From Diogma glabrata (Eukaryota > Arthropoda > Insecta > Diptera > Cylindrotomidae): a DNA stretch of 64,000 bases. Location of the stretch: assembly GCA_963693315.1 (NCBI GenBank), contig OY856186.1, forward strand, positions 287,820,930 through 287,884,929, read 5' to 3'. A program made the translations under genes and the position numbers. Shown in pieces: positions 1 through 12,254 of the stretch. Below the pieces are notes generated by a model, which worked only from the letters and a program-made list of their open reading frames with translations, searched no databases and was not told where the DNA came from. Position 1 is the first letter of the stretch. Each line of letters starts with the position of its first letter.

Positions 1-2125
1 TTCAAATTACAGACAGACGTTTTGTTCGACGATAAAAACCCATTTAAATATTTGCTAGCAAAAATATGCCAGTTGCAGATTTTCCTGAAATTTATCAAAT
101 AGATAGTGAATTTCCTTTAAAATTACAATAAAAAATTCATATTAAATTAAAACATATCATATATTATAAACTAAAATAAGTATTAAATATTTTAGAAAAA
201 TGAGAATTCTGCCAATCCGATGTACCTTCGAAATCAAATTGTTCAAGAACGTCTTTACTAATTTTATCAAACTTTTTTTTGTATAATAGATGATTAGTTA
301 ATCGTTTGAAAAAAATTAATTAATTGTTTTTGAAATTAATTTTAAAATTAAAATATTAAAAAAAGCTTTTTTAAAGATGGCGCTAGGGCTGAAGATCAAA
401 TAGAATTTAATTTATTTTTTTTTTGTAAAAACAGTTCTATCCTTACTCTAAAACATTCAAAATTTACAAAGATTCTTTAATTCGTGTTCTGAAGATATTT
501 AACTTTAAAGATTTTTAGTACGACTAAAATTCTAATTGTTGATTATTTCTTCGAACAATTTTTATCAAGTTCGAAAACGGAAGCATATAATTATTCATAA
601 ATGTATTTCCGAATGATAGTCGTTTACGTAATCATAAAAAATTAATATGATCTTATTAATTAATAACAATTATTCAACGAAAATTATGCAAATTATCAAA
701 AAACGATTTTTTCGGTTTTTCAATTTTTCCGTCATTTTTTACATTGCAGTACCCCTTTTATTTATTACCCCATTTATCGAAAGGAGACGTAAAAATGAGT
801 AAGTGAGAAAAAAACAGAACTTAGTAGGAGGCGTAGTTTTAGGAGGCATTGCAGTTAAAAATTTGTTTTTTTTTTTAAATTAGATTTAACAACAACCTCT
901 AAATATTTCCCTCCGAAAAAATTACTGCCTTTCGGCAATAAATATGGGTATCATTTGCCAACGTTTGAGCTTCATAAAGTTTTTTTTGTCAAAGAAAAAC
1001 ATAACAAATTAAAAAATCGGTTTTTCACATTTTTTTCGAAAAATTTTGAGGCTAGGATAAATATGGTAGTCACAAACGTTGTAGAGCTTTTTATTCCCTA
1101 CAACTTTTACACATAACTTTTTTTGATAGGATGCACAGTTTAACCAGAAATAGCGAAAAACTGTTTTGAACCCCTAAAAAGAAAAACCAAAATGTGGGGT
1201 ATGTAAGATTTTTTTTTTGATAGATTGTATTACTTCATACAATTGAAAATTGTGATGAAGTAACAAAACAATTAATATAAGATTCTTAGTGGAATTCCGT
1301 GGATTTTGTTGAAGGTTAGTAAAGAGCCTATATTATTGAAACCTCTTAGGTAAGAAAGCTGAAAATCTCTGTGCTTATAGTTGACAAGTTTATTTAAAAG
1401 CTAGTATGAGTTTTAACAAAATAAAATCGAAAATGATGAAAGAATTACCGTTTGCGTTTGTTTAAGTTTCAAGAGCCTTAGGGTCTCAACCTCTAAGCTT
1501 GAACATTTATTTTTAACTTTTGAAACATTTATGTTGTATATACGTGTGCACAAGTTTTAATTTGTGAGCTTGGTCATTTTCATCAAGATCAAGGACAACG
1601 AACTTTAGTACATTTTTACAACGGCTGATTTTTCAGCTAAGGTCCTCATTTTGTGGTAAGGTCCTCATTTTTAAAAAAAATCATGAACAAAAATTCAAAT
1701 ATTCAATATTTATAAATTTTATTTAAATACATATATGTTTTCGATGGCCATTATTACGACTTAGATTATTCGACAGTGAGCCACAGGGTTAGAGAATGTG
1801 CCACTAGCTAGATTATTGGCAACTACATTTTAGTTTTGTTTCTGCAAATTTTTAAAACAAATTTGCTGTTTACTTTTTTTTATTTTTGTTTTCTCTATCC
1901 TTGCATGAAATATTGGCCTATGTTATATTTTATATATGATAGGATTTATTGTTTTTTTTCAAAGCTTTAACAAAATTTACAAAAAAAAACAAAAAATAAT
2001 AAGTGCGTCCATCAACACCTTACAATGGCTATTTTTAAATGTCTTCACAGTCTTAGTATTTCCAGTAGAAGTACTGCTTCTGAGTTCTGATACTTAATTA
2101 TAAAAACTCGTAAATTTCCATTTAA
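1..2125. other. AT-rich intergenic DNA
   Basis: No gene, RNA or repeat boundary is recognisable here. The DNA is strongly AT-rich with many homopolymer runs, and no open frame of useful length is present on either strand. Confidence 0.6.
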
Positions 2126-2139
2126 CTATTTTGAACTAG

Positions 2140-2330
2140 TAATTTTCGGACCATAAAACGCACCCTTTTCTCTGAAAATTTTACCTAAAATCAGAGTGCG
2201 GCTTATGGAACGAAATGCGTCTATATGCCAAACCATTTTTTTTCCTAAAAATTGATAGATAAATTTTGGGGTGTGTCTTATAGTCCGATGCGTCTTATCG
2301 TCCGCAAAATACGCCGTCTTTTGCCGTCTA
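2140..2330. repeat. MITE-like repeat with TGCGTCTTAT motifs
   Basis: The left side reads GGACCATAAAACGCACCC and the right side reads GTGTCTTATAGTCCG followed by GCGTCTTATCGTCCG. Complementary motifs of this kind facing each other are typical of short non-autonomous DNA transposons. I see no clean target duplication, so the ends are approximate. The minus-strand open frame across it has no recognisable protein features and is probably a by-product. Confidence 0.35.
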
Positions 2331-2420
2331 TAATGCCGACAGCGTTTTTCTTCAATATACAGACTCAGTGTCTTTACTTTTATGAATAACAGTTTAAGGC
2401 TCAAAGTTTTACTTTGTTTA

Positions 2421-2671
2421 CAGCGTTGCCATTTGAGAAAAAATAAATAGAGTTTTAAAAAAAAATTTGGGCTTTTTTCGGCTTTTCAGGGTTTCATAAA
2501 TTTTCAAACAAAAAATTGGGCTTTTTGGATTTCAAACAAAAAATTTGGATTGAAAATTTATTCAAATTTCGATTTCAATCAAAAAGTAGTTTTTGGACCG
2601 AAAAAGGAGTTTGGGCTTCTAGCGGCAAAAAGGCGTCAATAAACTCCAATTGGAGTCAAACGGCAACCCTG
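2421..2671. mobile_element. hAT-type MITE, 251 bp, 8-bp TSD
   Basis: The left end is CAGCGTTGCCATTTGA. The right end, read on the reverse strand, is CAGGGTTGCCGTTTGA, giving an imperfect ~16-bp terminal inverted repeat of hAT type. The element is flanked on both sides by the 8-bp sequence TTTGTTTA (2413-2420 and 2672-2679), a perfect target duplication. The interior is AT-rich and non-coding, so it would have moved in trans. Confidence 0.85.
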
Positions 2672-3239
2672 TTTGTTTATTTTCCTTCTTAGTACATCAT
2701 TCCAAAAGAAAAGATAGAAAAGAGAAGCAAAATTACACACAGCACCGCTGATGTTCAAATTTACTTTTTGATCACACAGTTTTTGAATTGCAACCTAATG
2801 TCGTTTTCTTTTTGACAAAAAAAGTGATTTAAAAGCAAAAAAGTCCAAGCGGCACGTATATCCGCTAGAAATAGGTAGATTTCGAGATCAGACAGTTTTG
2901 TGTGCCAGTAGAATCTGATGTATCAGATTAGTTTAAACAAAACAAACTAATTTCAAACAGATATCAAACAAATATCAAACAAATTTTAAAAAGAAAATTA
3001 ACTACCTACAAGCAAAATTATATCTATCCAATTTTGCAACAAACAAATATCAAATCTACCACAGAATATGTGTGTGATAATTTATGACACAAACCTACTC
3101 TATATCATATGTCGTGCAATTACTGCAAAATATCAAAATAGTTTAATTCTAAGAAAAAAAAATTAATTTCTTCCATTCAAATCTTTTATTTTTTGACTGT
3201 TATAAGGTTGACATTGACTGTTATAAGGTTTTTGGAAAT

Positions 3240-4205
3240 TGTAGTTGGGGATTGTTGCAAACTTTTTTGTTGAAGCCTACAAGTCAAAAACCTCTAACTG
3301 CAGAGGTTTATATTTATAAGAAATGGATTACAATGTTTCCACAGATTCTAAATTTATGAGGATTTTAAAAATATTAGTATTCAAACGGCCGTTATAACGG
3401 ATTAAAAAAAACACTTTTTTTTTTAGTATAAAGCCTATAGTTCCTTAACCATGTGTCAGATTTTTCTGATGTACGAACTTGTCCAAGATATTAATAAAAC
3501 ACACATGTTTTCGGAAGGTTTTTTGATCTGGCTCCACAAATGCAACCGTGAGAGCGCCGGTTGATTCAAACGCATTTTGTGTTTTACAAGCTTTTTTGTT
3601 GGAGCCGTTCACTCAGAAACCTCCAACTGCAGAGGTCTTTTTTTTCAAAGAAACTGATTAAAAAGGTTTCAAAGATTCTAAACTTATGAAATTTTTAAAA
3701 ATATTAGAATCCAAACGGCCGTTATAACGGATCTAAAAAACAGAGTTTTTTTCTAGTATAAAGCCTCTAGTTTCTTAACCATGTGTTGGATGGGGCTGAT
3801 CTACGAACTTGTCCAAGATATTAATAAAACGCACATTTTTAAAAAAAGTTTTTGGATCTGGCCTTATAAATGCGACCGTGAGAGTGCCGGTTGTTTCAAA
3901 AAAAAATTTTTTTTTGCAAACTTTTTTGTTGGAGCCGCTCACTCAGGAACCTCTAACTGCAGAGGTCTAGTTTTAAAACAAATTGATAAAAAAGATTCCA
4001 AAGATTCTAAATTTGTTAAATTTTTTGAAATATTAGTATCCAAACGGCCGTTATAACGGTTTTAAAAAATCAATTTTTTTCAGAAAAAAGCCTCTAGTTT
4101 CTTAACCACGTGTCGGATTTTGCTGATTCACGAACTTGTCCAAGATATTATTAGAACACACAAGTACAGAAAATTTTTTTGATCTACCTCAACAAATGCG
4201 ACCGT
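3240..4205 (+). repeat. ~330-bp tandem modules inside R1 copy A
   Basis: About three modules are visible. Each contains a palindromic ACGGCCGTTATAACGG stretch, then TATAAAGCCTCTAGTTTCTT, CGAACTTGTCCAAGATATTA, GCGACCGTGAGAGTGCCGGT and an ACTGCAGAGGT stretch. The modules begin near 3240, 3425 and 3755, with a partial one near 4085. The same series recurs at 30840-31800 in the other R1 copy, so the array belongs to the element. Confidence 0.75.
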
Positions 4206-4239
4206 GGGAGTGCCGGTCGTTTTCGTTATATCTCATATC

Positions 4240-4242
<3 letters not shown>

Positions 4243-4271
<29 letters not shown>
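4243..4271. repeat. (TA)n microsatellite, short allele
   Basis: About 14 TA units are followed by a T-rich stretch. It occupies the same position in R1 as the roughly 240-bp tract at 31838-32077. Confidence 0.9.
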
Positions 4272-4273
<2 letters not shown>

Positions 4274-4741
4274 TTTTTTTTTTTTTTGTTTTTTTGTCTC
4301 CGCTTATCATATATAGTCGTTTGGCATCAAAATTTTTCCGAAATTCCGAGATGAAGCCCATTGCAATAGGTAGATTTTTATATGAAATCTACCTAAAAAG
4401 CAGCTCTCAGATCACTTTTTTTTTGCATTTCGTATTCTTTTTGTACAAAACGATTGCTCCTTTTTTGATCTGAAAATATTTTTCTGAATCTAGATTTTTT
4501 GGTAGATCAAGTTGCAAATACAATAAATTTACACAAACACATTTACAAATCTGTAAAATTAGTAAACAACAAGACGCCATTTATTTAGTATTATTTTTTT
4601 AAAGTGAAATAGTTATTGTTTAAATAAATGTTTTGGTTAAATCGTGTTTTAAATTCAAAATTAATAAAAAATTATTTAATTAAATACTATTAATTTACAA
4701 AAACATTTAATGAGACACAACTACAAAATTAGATCAAATTT

Positions 4742-6640
4742 TTACTTCGGTCTGAAAGACCTAAGTACATATTACATTCATGAGCTCAAAGTAAAATTCT
4801 TACCCCCACTTTTTTTTGCATTTCTCGACGTTTTAGGACCTACTGATTTTAAACAAGCAAAAAAAAAAATGTATGTCTGTCTGCCGGCTGGCCGTCATTA
4901 CCTACGCTGCAGGGAAAACCACTGGAGGGATTTCCAAAATTTTTTTTTCTAAAAATAAGTATACTCAAAAGACAGGTCCGAAAGGACGCTGTGTTTGATA
5001 AATGTACCGGAAATGTGTCAAAAAAATCGTCAAGTGTGTCAAAACCAGGAAATTTTCATAATTTTTGCTTAAAAAACGTTCATTTTAAGTGATTACGAGT
5101 AGGAACATTGAACTTCGAGAAATTTTGATGGTCGGGATTGGTATGTGAGACCAAAATCTAGATTATTGCATTATAAGTTTGTCAAAAAAATGTTGTCAAG
5201 TGTGTCAAAAGAAAAAATTTTATTTATTTTTTTACCCAATTTTTTGGAAAAAAATAAAATAAATAATTTGTATGACGTGAAAATATATTATTATTATAGA
5301 GAATTATGGCATTATAAGTTTGTCAAAAAAATAATGTCAAGCCGCAAGCGTGTCAAAAAATGATTTCATTGACTTTTTTAGCCAAATTTTTGGGGAAAAA
5401 AATGTAGCTGTTTTTATGACGTAAATGTAATTGAAAATGAAATTGGACATGGAAATTTTTGAATTTGTTATAGTTTTTGAAATATTTTTGGAATTTTGAA
5501 AAAAGTATGTATTTTTGATTTTATAATAATTTTTGCAATATATTGGAAAAAGTTTTAATTTTTGATTTTGTAAGAATTTTTGGAATATTTTTGAAATTTT
5601 GAAAAGTTTTAAATTTTTGATTTTTTATAATTTTTGGAATTTTGAAAAAAGATTCAATTTTTGATTTTGTAATAATTTTTGGAATATTTTTAGAATGTTG
5701 AAAAAAGTTTGATTTTCTTATAATTTTTACAATATTTTGGGAATTTTGAAAGAAATATGAAGTTGTGATTTTGTAATATTTTCTCGAATCGCTAAATAGA
5801 AGGTTTTGGAATAGTTTGCTGAAAATGAAAATGAAATTGGACATGGACATTTTTGAATTTGTTATAGTTTTTGAATATTTTTGATATAGTTATAGTTTTT
5901 GATTTTGTAAGAATTTTTGGAATATATTTAGAATTTTAAAAAATTTTAAATTTTTGATTTTATTATAATTTTTGTAATTTTGGAAAAAGTTTCAAATTTT
6001 GATATTGTTATAATTTTTGCATTATTTTTAGTTTTGGAAAAAGTTTGAATTTTTAAGAAATTTTGGAATATTATTAGAATTTAGAAAAAGTTTAAATATT
6101 TGATTTTATTCCAATTTTTGGAATGTTTTTAGCATTTAAAAAAAAAAAATTTTTAATTTTCTATATATTTTTAGAATTTTGGAAAATGTTTCAATTTTTG
6201 AATTTTTAAGAATTTTTGGAATATTATTAGAATTTAGAAAAAGTTCAAATATTTGATTTTATTCTAATTTTTGGAATATTTGGAATTTTGAAAAAAGTTT
6301 CAATTTTTGATTTTGTATAATTTTTGCAATATTTTCAGAATTTTTGAAAAAATTTTAATACTAATATTTGATTTTGAAATAATTTTTGGAATATTTTTAG
6401 GATTTTGGAAAAAGTTTGATTTTATTTATTTTTTACAATATTTTTGAAATTTTGAAAGAAATATGAATTTGTGATTTTGTAATATTTTCTCGAAACACTA
6501 AATGGAGAGGTTTTTGAGTAGTTTGCTGAGTGTAACTAAAAACCATGTCCGCATAAAAGTTTTTTGCCGAAAACTATATCAAAATCCTTAACTCAGACCG
6601 AAGTCTTGATATCTCAGAGCTGTGATACTTTCATATTCGT
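4742..6640 (+). mobile_element. R2 repeat family, copy A
   Basis: The copy starts at ACTTCGGTCTGAAAGACCTA and ends near CCGAAGTCTTGATATCTCAG. Copies B (25245-26480, reverse) and C (51844-57775) share the order. A TCATGAGCTCAAAG-like head comes first, then a TTTTAGGACCTACTGAT segment, then GTGTGTCAAAAAA repeats, then an AT-rich subrepeat array and a CTCAGAGCTGTGA end. ACTTCGGTCTGA near the start is the reverse complement of TCAGACCGAAGT near the end, so it has subterminal inverted repeats. No coding capacity is seen. Confidence 0.65.
5440..6500 (+). repeat. AT-rich subrepeat array of R2
   Basis: Imperfect units of about 50-60 bp are built on AATTTTTGATTTTGTAATAA, TTTTTGGAATATTTTTAGAA and TTTTGAAAAAAGTTT. 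The same array is present in the R2 copies at 25400-25760 (reverse strand) and 56690-57450. The minus-strand open frame at 5521-5850 is a translation of this low-complexity DNA. Confidence 0.8.
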
Positions 6641-6667
6641 TTTGTGAAAAAAAAATCTTAAAATCAC

Positions 6668-9420
6668 TTTTTTCTACTTCAAGCTACAAAGATGTCATTT
6701 TAATATATAGTAAAACCTATGTGAAAGGGAAACTTTTTCTAAGTAGTGGAAACTTGGAAACTTTTTCTAAGTAGTGACTGAAAATGTTTTCAGTCACTAG
6801 GACTGAAAGTAAATAAGTTTCGGTGGTCGCCTACAGGTGGTGATTATTTAAAGGATTGAATATTTGAGATTGAAATTTGATTTACTGTTTCTGTTGTTGT
6901 TTCGGTTGCTGTGTTTATTTCTGTCAATATCGCAGTATTTTGAAGGGATTAAATATTTTAAATATTTTGATCGAATCGAATCGAAACTAATCATTATACC
7001 AATTGTGTGTAATTAATTAATTAAACTAATAATGAGTGTTTTTTTTCTATATCGGAGAAATGGGAGCGATAAAATAAAATTTGTATCAGATATATCGATA
7101 ATTAACTGTCAGATATAAAATATATTCTCTTGAGTTCTTTCCGTCAAAAAAAATTTTATTAAATAAATAAATAAATTTTATTAAAAAATTTATTTTTAGT
7201 TGTTTTTAATTATAACTTTACCTACAATTTTTTAAAGTTATACTTTAAACGATGACTTCCTGTCGGTAAAAAAAATATCTGTAATATCTGTAAAAGTTTT
7301 TAGAGAAAATATATGAACTATTTTCATTATTGATATTGTCAAATTCATTTACTAAAAACTTACAAAACGACATATCTAAATTTGACTGTGTAAAAAATAA
7401 ACATAAAAAAGCATTTTTACCAGCGTAAAATAATGTTATTATTGTGTTCGCCTGTTATTATTCAATCTGTAGGCGAACACAATAATCACATTATTTTACA
7501 CTGGTAAAAATGCTTATTTATGTTTATTTTTTACACAGTAAAATTTAGATATGTCGTTTTGTAAGTTTTTAGTATATGAATTTTTAAATATTATCATTTA
7601 TATTTACAAGCGTAGAAAAAATAGCGTTTTCTACGCGTGGTAAAAACGTTTTCACCACTTGTATAAAAATCTACTATTTCTACTCTGGCAAAAAGAATAC
7701 GACATAACTAAAGTTTTCTGCTAGTACTTTAACTACAACATAATTAACATAATTAGCATGTTACATTTATTTCAGAAAAAATGTCCACTAATTTTGATTT
7801 TAATAATTTCAATATTTTTCTTTTTATTTCAAAAGTTTTAGTTTTATACACTAATTGATTAATACAAATAGTAGAGTTTTATACAACTGGTGAAAACGTT
7901 TTTACCACGCGTAGAAAACGTTATTTTTTCTACGCTTGTAAATATAAATGATAATATTTACAAATTCATCTACTAAAAACATACAAAACGACATATCTAA
8001 ATTTGACTGTGTAAAAAATAAACAAGATTGTATTTATATATCGCATTTTTACCAGTGTAAAATAATGTTATTATTGTGTTCGCCTACAGACGGAATAATA
8101 ACAGGCGAACACAATAATAGCATTATTTTACACTGGTAAAAATGCGATATATAAATACAATCTTGTTTATTTTTTACACAGTCAAATTTAGATATGTCGT
8201 TTTGTATGTTTTTAGTAGATGAATTTGTAAATATTATCATTTATATTTACAAGCGTAGAAAAAATAACGTTTTCTACGCGTGGTAAAAACGTTTTCACCA
8301 GTTGTATAAAACTCTACTATTTGTATTAATCAATTAGTGTATAAAACTAAAACTTTTGAAATAAAAAGAAAAATATTGAAATTATTAAAATCAAAATTAG
8401 TGGACATTTTTTCTGAAATAAATGTAACATGCTAATTATGTTAATTATGTTGTAGTTAAAGTACTAGCAGAAAACTTTAGTTATGTCGTATTCTTTTTGC
8501 CAGAGTAGAAATAGTAGATTTTTATACAAGTGGTGAAAACGTTTTTACCACGCGTAGAAAACGCTATTTTTTCTACGCTTGTAAATATAAATGATAATAT
8601 TTAAAAATTCATATACTAAAAACTTACAAAACGACATATCTAAATTTTACTGTGTAAAAAATAAACATAAATAAGCATTTTTACCAGTGTAAAATAATGT
8701 GATTATTGTGTTCGCCTACAGATTGAATAATAACAGGCGAACACAATAATAACATTATTTTACGCTGGTAAAAATGCTTTTTTATGTTTATTTTGTTCAT
8801 ATATTTTCTCTAAAAACTTTTACAGATATTACAGATATTTTTTTTACCGACTGGAAGTCATCGTTTAAAGTATTTATTTATTTATTTATTTATTTATTTA
8901 TTAATTTTTAATAAAATTTATTTATTTATTTAATAAATTTTTTATTATTTTTTTTGGCGGCAAGAACTCAGAGAATATATTTTATATCTGACAGTTAACT
9001 ATCGGAGGAAAAAATTATACGATATATCTGGTACAAATTTTATTTTATCGCTCCCATTTCTCCGATATAGAAAAAAACACACTCATTATTAGTTTAATTA
9101 ATTAATTACACACAATTGATATAATAATTAGTTTCGATTCGATTCGATCAAAATATTCAAAATATTCAATCCCTTCAAAATACTGCGATATTGACAGAAA
9201 TAAACACAGCAACCGAAACAACAACAGAAACCGCAAATCAAATTCAATCTCAAATATTCAATCGTTTAAATAACCACCACCTGTAGGCGACCACCGAAAC
9301 TTATTTACTTTCAGTCGTGGTGACTGAAAACATTTTCAGTCGCTACTTAGAAAAAGTTTCCCTTTCACATAGGTTTTACTATATATTAAAATGACATTTT
9401 CGTAGCTTGAAGTAGAAAAA
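6668..9420. mobile_element. 2.75-kb multi-centre palindromic (foldback) element
   Basis: The left end TTTTTCTACTTCAAGCTAC is repeated inverted at the right end (GTAGCTTGAAGTAGAAAAA). The arms continue inward through matching blocks such as CCTATGTGAAAGGGAAAC and a CGATTCGATT-type block. Inside there are three further symmetry centres near 7468, 8094 and 8730. Each is built on TTGTGTTCGCCTACAGA and CAGGCGAACACAATAAT, flanked by TTTTTACCAGTGTAAAATAA. The element therefore consists of four modules in alternating orientation. Matching 63-residue frames on both strands at 7948-8240 are mirror images of one hairpin. I found no convincing target duplication, so the ends are approximate. Confidence 0.75.
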
Positions 9421-11130
9421 TATAATTTAGTCACTGCTTCTTACAAAATAACGCGAAAAGCAAATGCCTTAAAAAACAATGCAGTAACTTCGATGATTCT
9501 AGGTAATTCTCCGTACCACACAAATAGTCTCTTTATTTTCTAAAGAGAATAGTGTTGATGAAAACAAAATTGGAAATGAAAAATTTACATCGATAGCAAA
9601 ATACGAAAATAAATTCAAAACCCAGTCTTAATGTGATAAAATTCTGATTGCGTCGCACTATAAACGATGGTGAGTGTGCATAATTGCACCATGTGTTAGA
9701 TGTAGTGTTAAATTTAATAATATAGTAAGGCGAAGTATCTACATATTCTTTTCTTACAAAATTTATCATACCACCGAATCAAGGATACAAAAATCAATAA
9801 AAATAGTTATTTGTTTCACTTGGGCAAAAAATGATGGATTTTGGAACGAGAGATATAAATACAGCAGTATATATTATTGAGTAGTATATGTATATATATA
9901 AGTTAGATGAAAGCAACCCTAAAACAAAAATCTGATAAATATAATTTAGACGCCGTTCCAGCTCAGATGTAAAAGCGCAAGCCTTGTAACTCAATTCCCG
10001 ACGCAGGCCACTTTTCATACACATTATTCAGAATGTGTGTTTCTAGACCTGGTCGGTAATTAATCATTCTAAATGTATAGTAAAAGAAAACGGCCAACAT
10101 GCATATTTGGGGATATTCAAAGTAATTGAGCCAAGCGTTGGGTGGAAATTAATGCTAAACATTTTGATTTGAATAGTAATGAAACTAATTTTATTAATGT
10201 TGCTGTTCCTTTGTTTTTTTGTTATGTCCGATTTATAGTCGGTAAACCTTTCAATAATTGACCAAGTGTCGCTCATTGATTTCGCATTGAGTGGAAGCAA
10301 TCAATAATGACTATATACTCGTGATTTAGAATGTTGACTATAATAGAAATATTACACATCCTACGAATTCACACAATAGTACTGTCTAGAAATTTAATGG
10401 AAAAATCCTCAAAATAATGTCCCAATGTGTTAGGAGTTTCTAGTGGAGTAAATTTGTGGTGAATTTTTTTTCAGCAATCGTCAACAAATTCAATTTTATA
10501 TCCAATTCGTTTACAATCGGAATTAAGTCTTTAAATAAAACTTGAACAGAACATTTATTGAATTATTAAAAAAACAGACGAAGGACACTTGTTGAGTTCC
10601 TAGTTCCTATGTTCCTCTTTAAAACAAAAATGGCAAACAAAAATAAGCTTGAGGATTAAGAAAATAGTTTTTTTTTGTTTTTCTTGTTCAATTTTAATTT
10701 TATTGAAACAATCTAGATTTATTGAATTCTAAGCCTATCATTGCAAAAAAGTATTAGTGTCTAGTGATTAGATTACACTTTGGAAACAGTTTTATCTCTC
10801 TTCTCTTCGCAATGACGTTTGCCCTAAACGCAGATAATTTTGCTGTTTTGTTTTAAAATAAATCTAAATTTGATAAAATAGTGACATTAGATTTGATAAC
10901 GCTAAAATATTCGTCTGGTTGTGCTGTGGTTGATAAAAACAATTAACTTATGTTTTTTCATGCTTCGTACCAAATTTTTAATATTTTGTCGATCGTTGTC
11001 TTCTTCCTCTAGATATATAATTAAAACTTAATACCCATTAAGTTGTGGCTGGGTTATGCTATATAGGTTGTGGAGGGTAGACAAAAACGCATGCGATCTT
11101 CATAAAATTTTGCTATATGATCGAGGTCCA
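9421..11130. other. Intergenic DNA, no recognised gene
   Basis: Three minus-strand frames of 76-78 residues (9533-9769, 9794-10024, 10064-10300) and one plus-strand frame show no domain I recognise and no supporting splice structure. No repeat boundary was found. Confidence 0.5.
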
Positions 11131-11135
11131 CGAAT

Positions 11136-11195
11136 ATGGAAGATCTGGATGCATTTCAGAATTGTACAAAAACGGCGGCCGTCTCTCGAATACCT
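11136..11195 (+). CDS. Possible isolated first coding exon
   Basis: An ATG opens a 20-codon frame (starting MEDLDAFQNC) that ends exactly at a consensus 5' splice site, CCT|GTAAGT. No matching downstream exon could be identified, because the following DNA is LINE debris on both strands. It could be the first exon of a gene whose intron received LINE insertions, or a chance frame. The protein is not recognised. Confidence 0.2.
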
Positions 11196-11450
11196 GTAAG
11201 TTTAAATCTCCAATAATTTCTAATACTGACTTTTAATCTAATTAAGACTTGATATATAAGGTTAACGTATATAGTGTTTCCAATATTTCTGCGTACCAAC
11301 TTCCAGTTTGTAACTTCCGGTTAAAAAGTGTTTATCGTTTTTTTAAGTAAACTCATGTTTTGGTCCTAAATAAACAAAAAAAAACTAATTAGGTCGTACT
11401 AATTCTACTATTTTTATTCTATCTATTTTCTATATAGAATATTTAGGTTC

Positions 11451-12190
11451 TTAAAAGCCTAATTTTTGAACAGCGTTCTTAGCTAGGCTGAAAATTAGAG
11501 AATTCCATTTCATATTATTTTCAATCTTAGCCCCTAGAAGTCTAACAGATTCTTTTTCTTCAAGATCATTTGAATCAAACTTTAATGAAAACGGATTAGG
11601 TGTGGATAACATAGAAAAATGGCAAACTTGAATTTTACTCGTGTTGAATTCAACACTGTTAGCAACACGCCAATCCAAGATTGTTTTTAAAACAATGTTT
11701 AATGACTCTATCAAATTTGATCTAGCGACATTAAGTGTTGCTGGTGCATAAAGATGTGGCATTTCATGAGACGCATGAAGTGTGCTATCATCAGCAAAAC
11801 TATGGATGGGATTGGCTGTTGAATCTAGCAAGTCATTGAAAATTTATATAGAGAAGAAAAAGAGTACATGATAAAGTGGAACCTTGTGGAACACCAGCAT
11901 TTGTTGAAAAGGTGTCTGATGAGACACCATCAACATTAACATTAAAAATTTACGCTAAGATATAAAGCTCTGTAACAAAGAAATAAGTTGCTCGTCTAAG
12001 TCGTATAGCATCTCATTGTGCATATAAGATTGTTGTGCCATACTTTGTCAAAGCTTTAACAATATCAAGAGCTGCACCGAAAGTTTCACCATGGTTTTCA
12101 AACGGCTTGTTCCAGATATGCGTGACAAACGAAAGCAAATCTCCTGTCGCTCTTCCTTTACGGAATCCTACACCATTAAACCAGAGTATC
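11451..12190 (-). pseudogene. LINE reverse transcriptase fragment (Jockey/CR1-type)
   Basis: Read on the minus strand, 12190 to 12013 encodes the RT segment starting GFRKGRATGDLLSFVTHIW. 11831-11451 encodes the FADDSTLHASHE catalytic segment and the following domain up to KNAVQKLGF. Both match the LINE at 39233-39940 closely in residue order. The intervening stretch (the GVPQG region) is shifted and partly corrupted. It is a dead internal fragment with no 5' end and no poly(A) tail visible, lying head-to-head with another LINE fragment. Confidence 0.8.
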
Positions 12191-12254
12191 CGGTCTTTCC
12201 ATGAACGCTCTCCGTTAGTCCCCCACCAACGCAAGAATTGGTGTGTGTAATTTA

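Larger units (their letters stand above)
2837..4399 (+). mobile_element. R1 repeat, copy A (right end missing)
   Basis: This copy starts AAAAAAGTCCAAGCGGCACG and runs colinear with the copy at 30442-32206 up to the motif AAATCTACCTAAAA. It then diverges and lacks the right terminal inverted repeat seen in the other copy. It carries tandem ~330-bp modules and a short (TA)n tract. It has no coding capacity: the 72-91-residue open frames across it only translate the repeat. Confidence 0.7.

Noticed and set aside
3781..4056. 91-residue protein found twice (also at 31376)
   Set aside because: Both are the same module of repeat R1; conservation follows from the repeat, and the frame is not kept in the other modules.
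5521..5850. 109-residue Asn/Ile/Phe-rich frame
   Set aside because: Low-complexity translation of the R2 AT-rich array.
7948..8240. Two near-identical 63-residue proteins on opposite strands
   Set aside because: Mirror images of a single palindrome arm.
9533..10300. Minus-strand multi-exon gene from three adjacent frames
   Set aside because: No consistent splice sites or recognised domain connect the frames.
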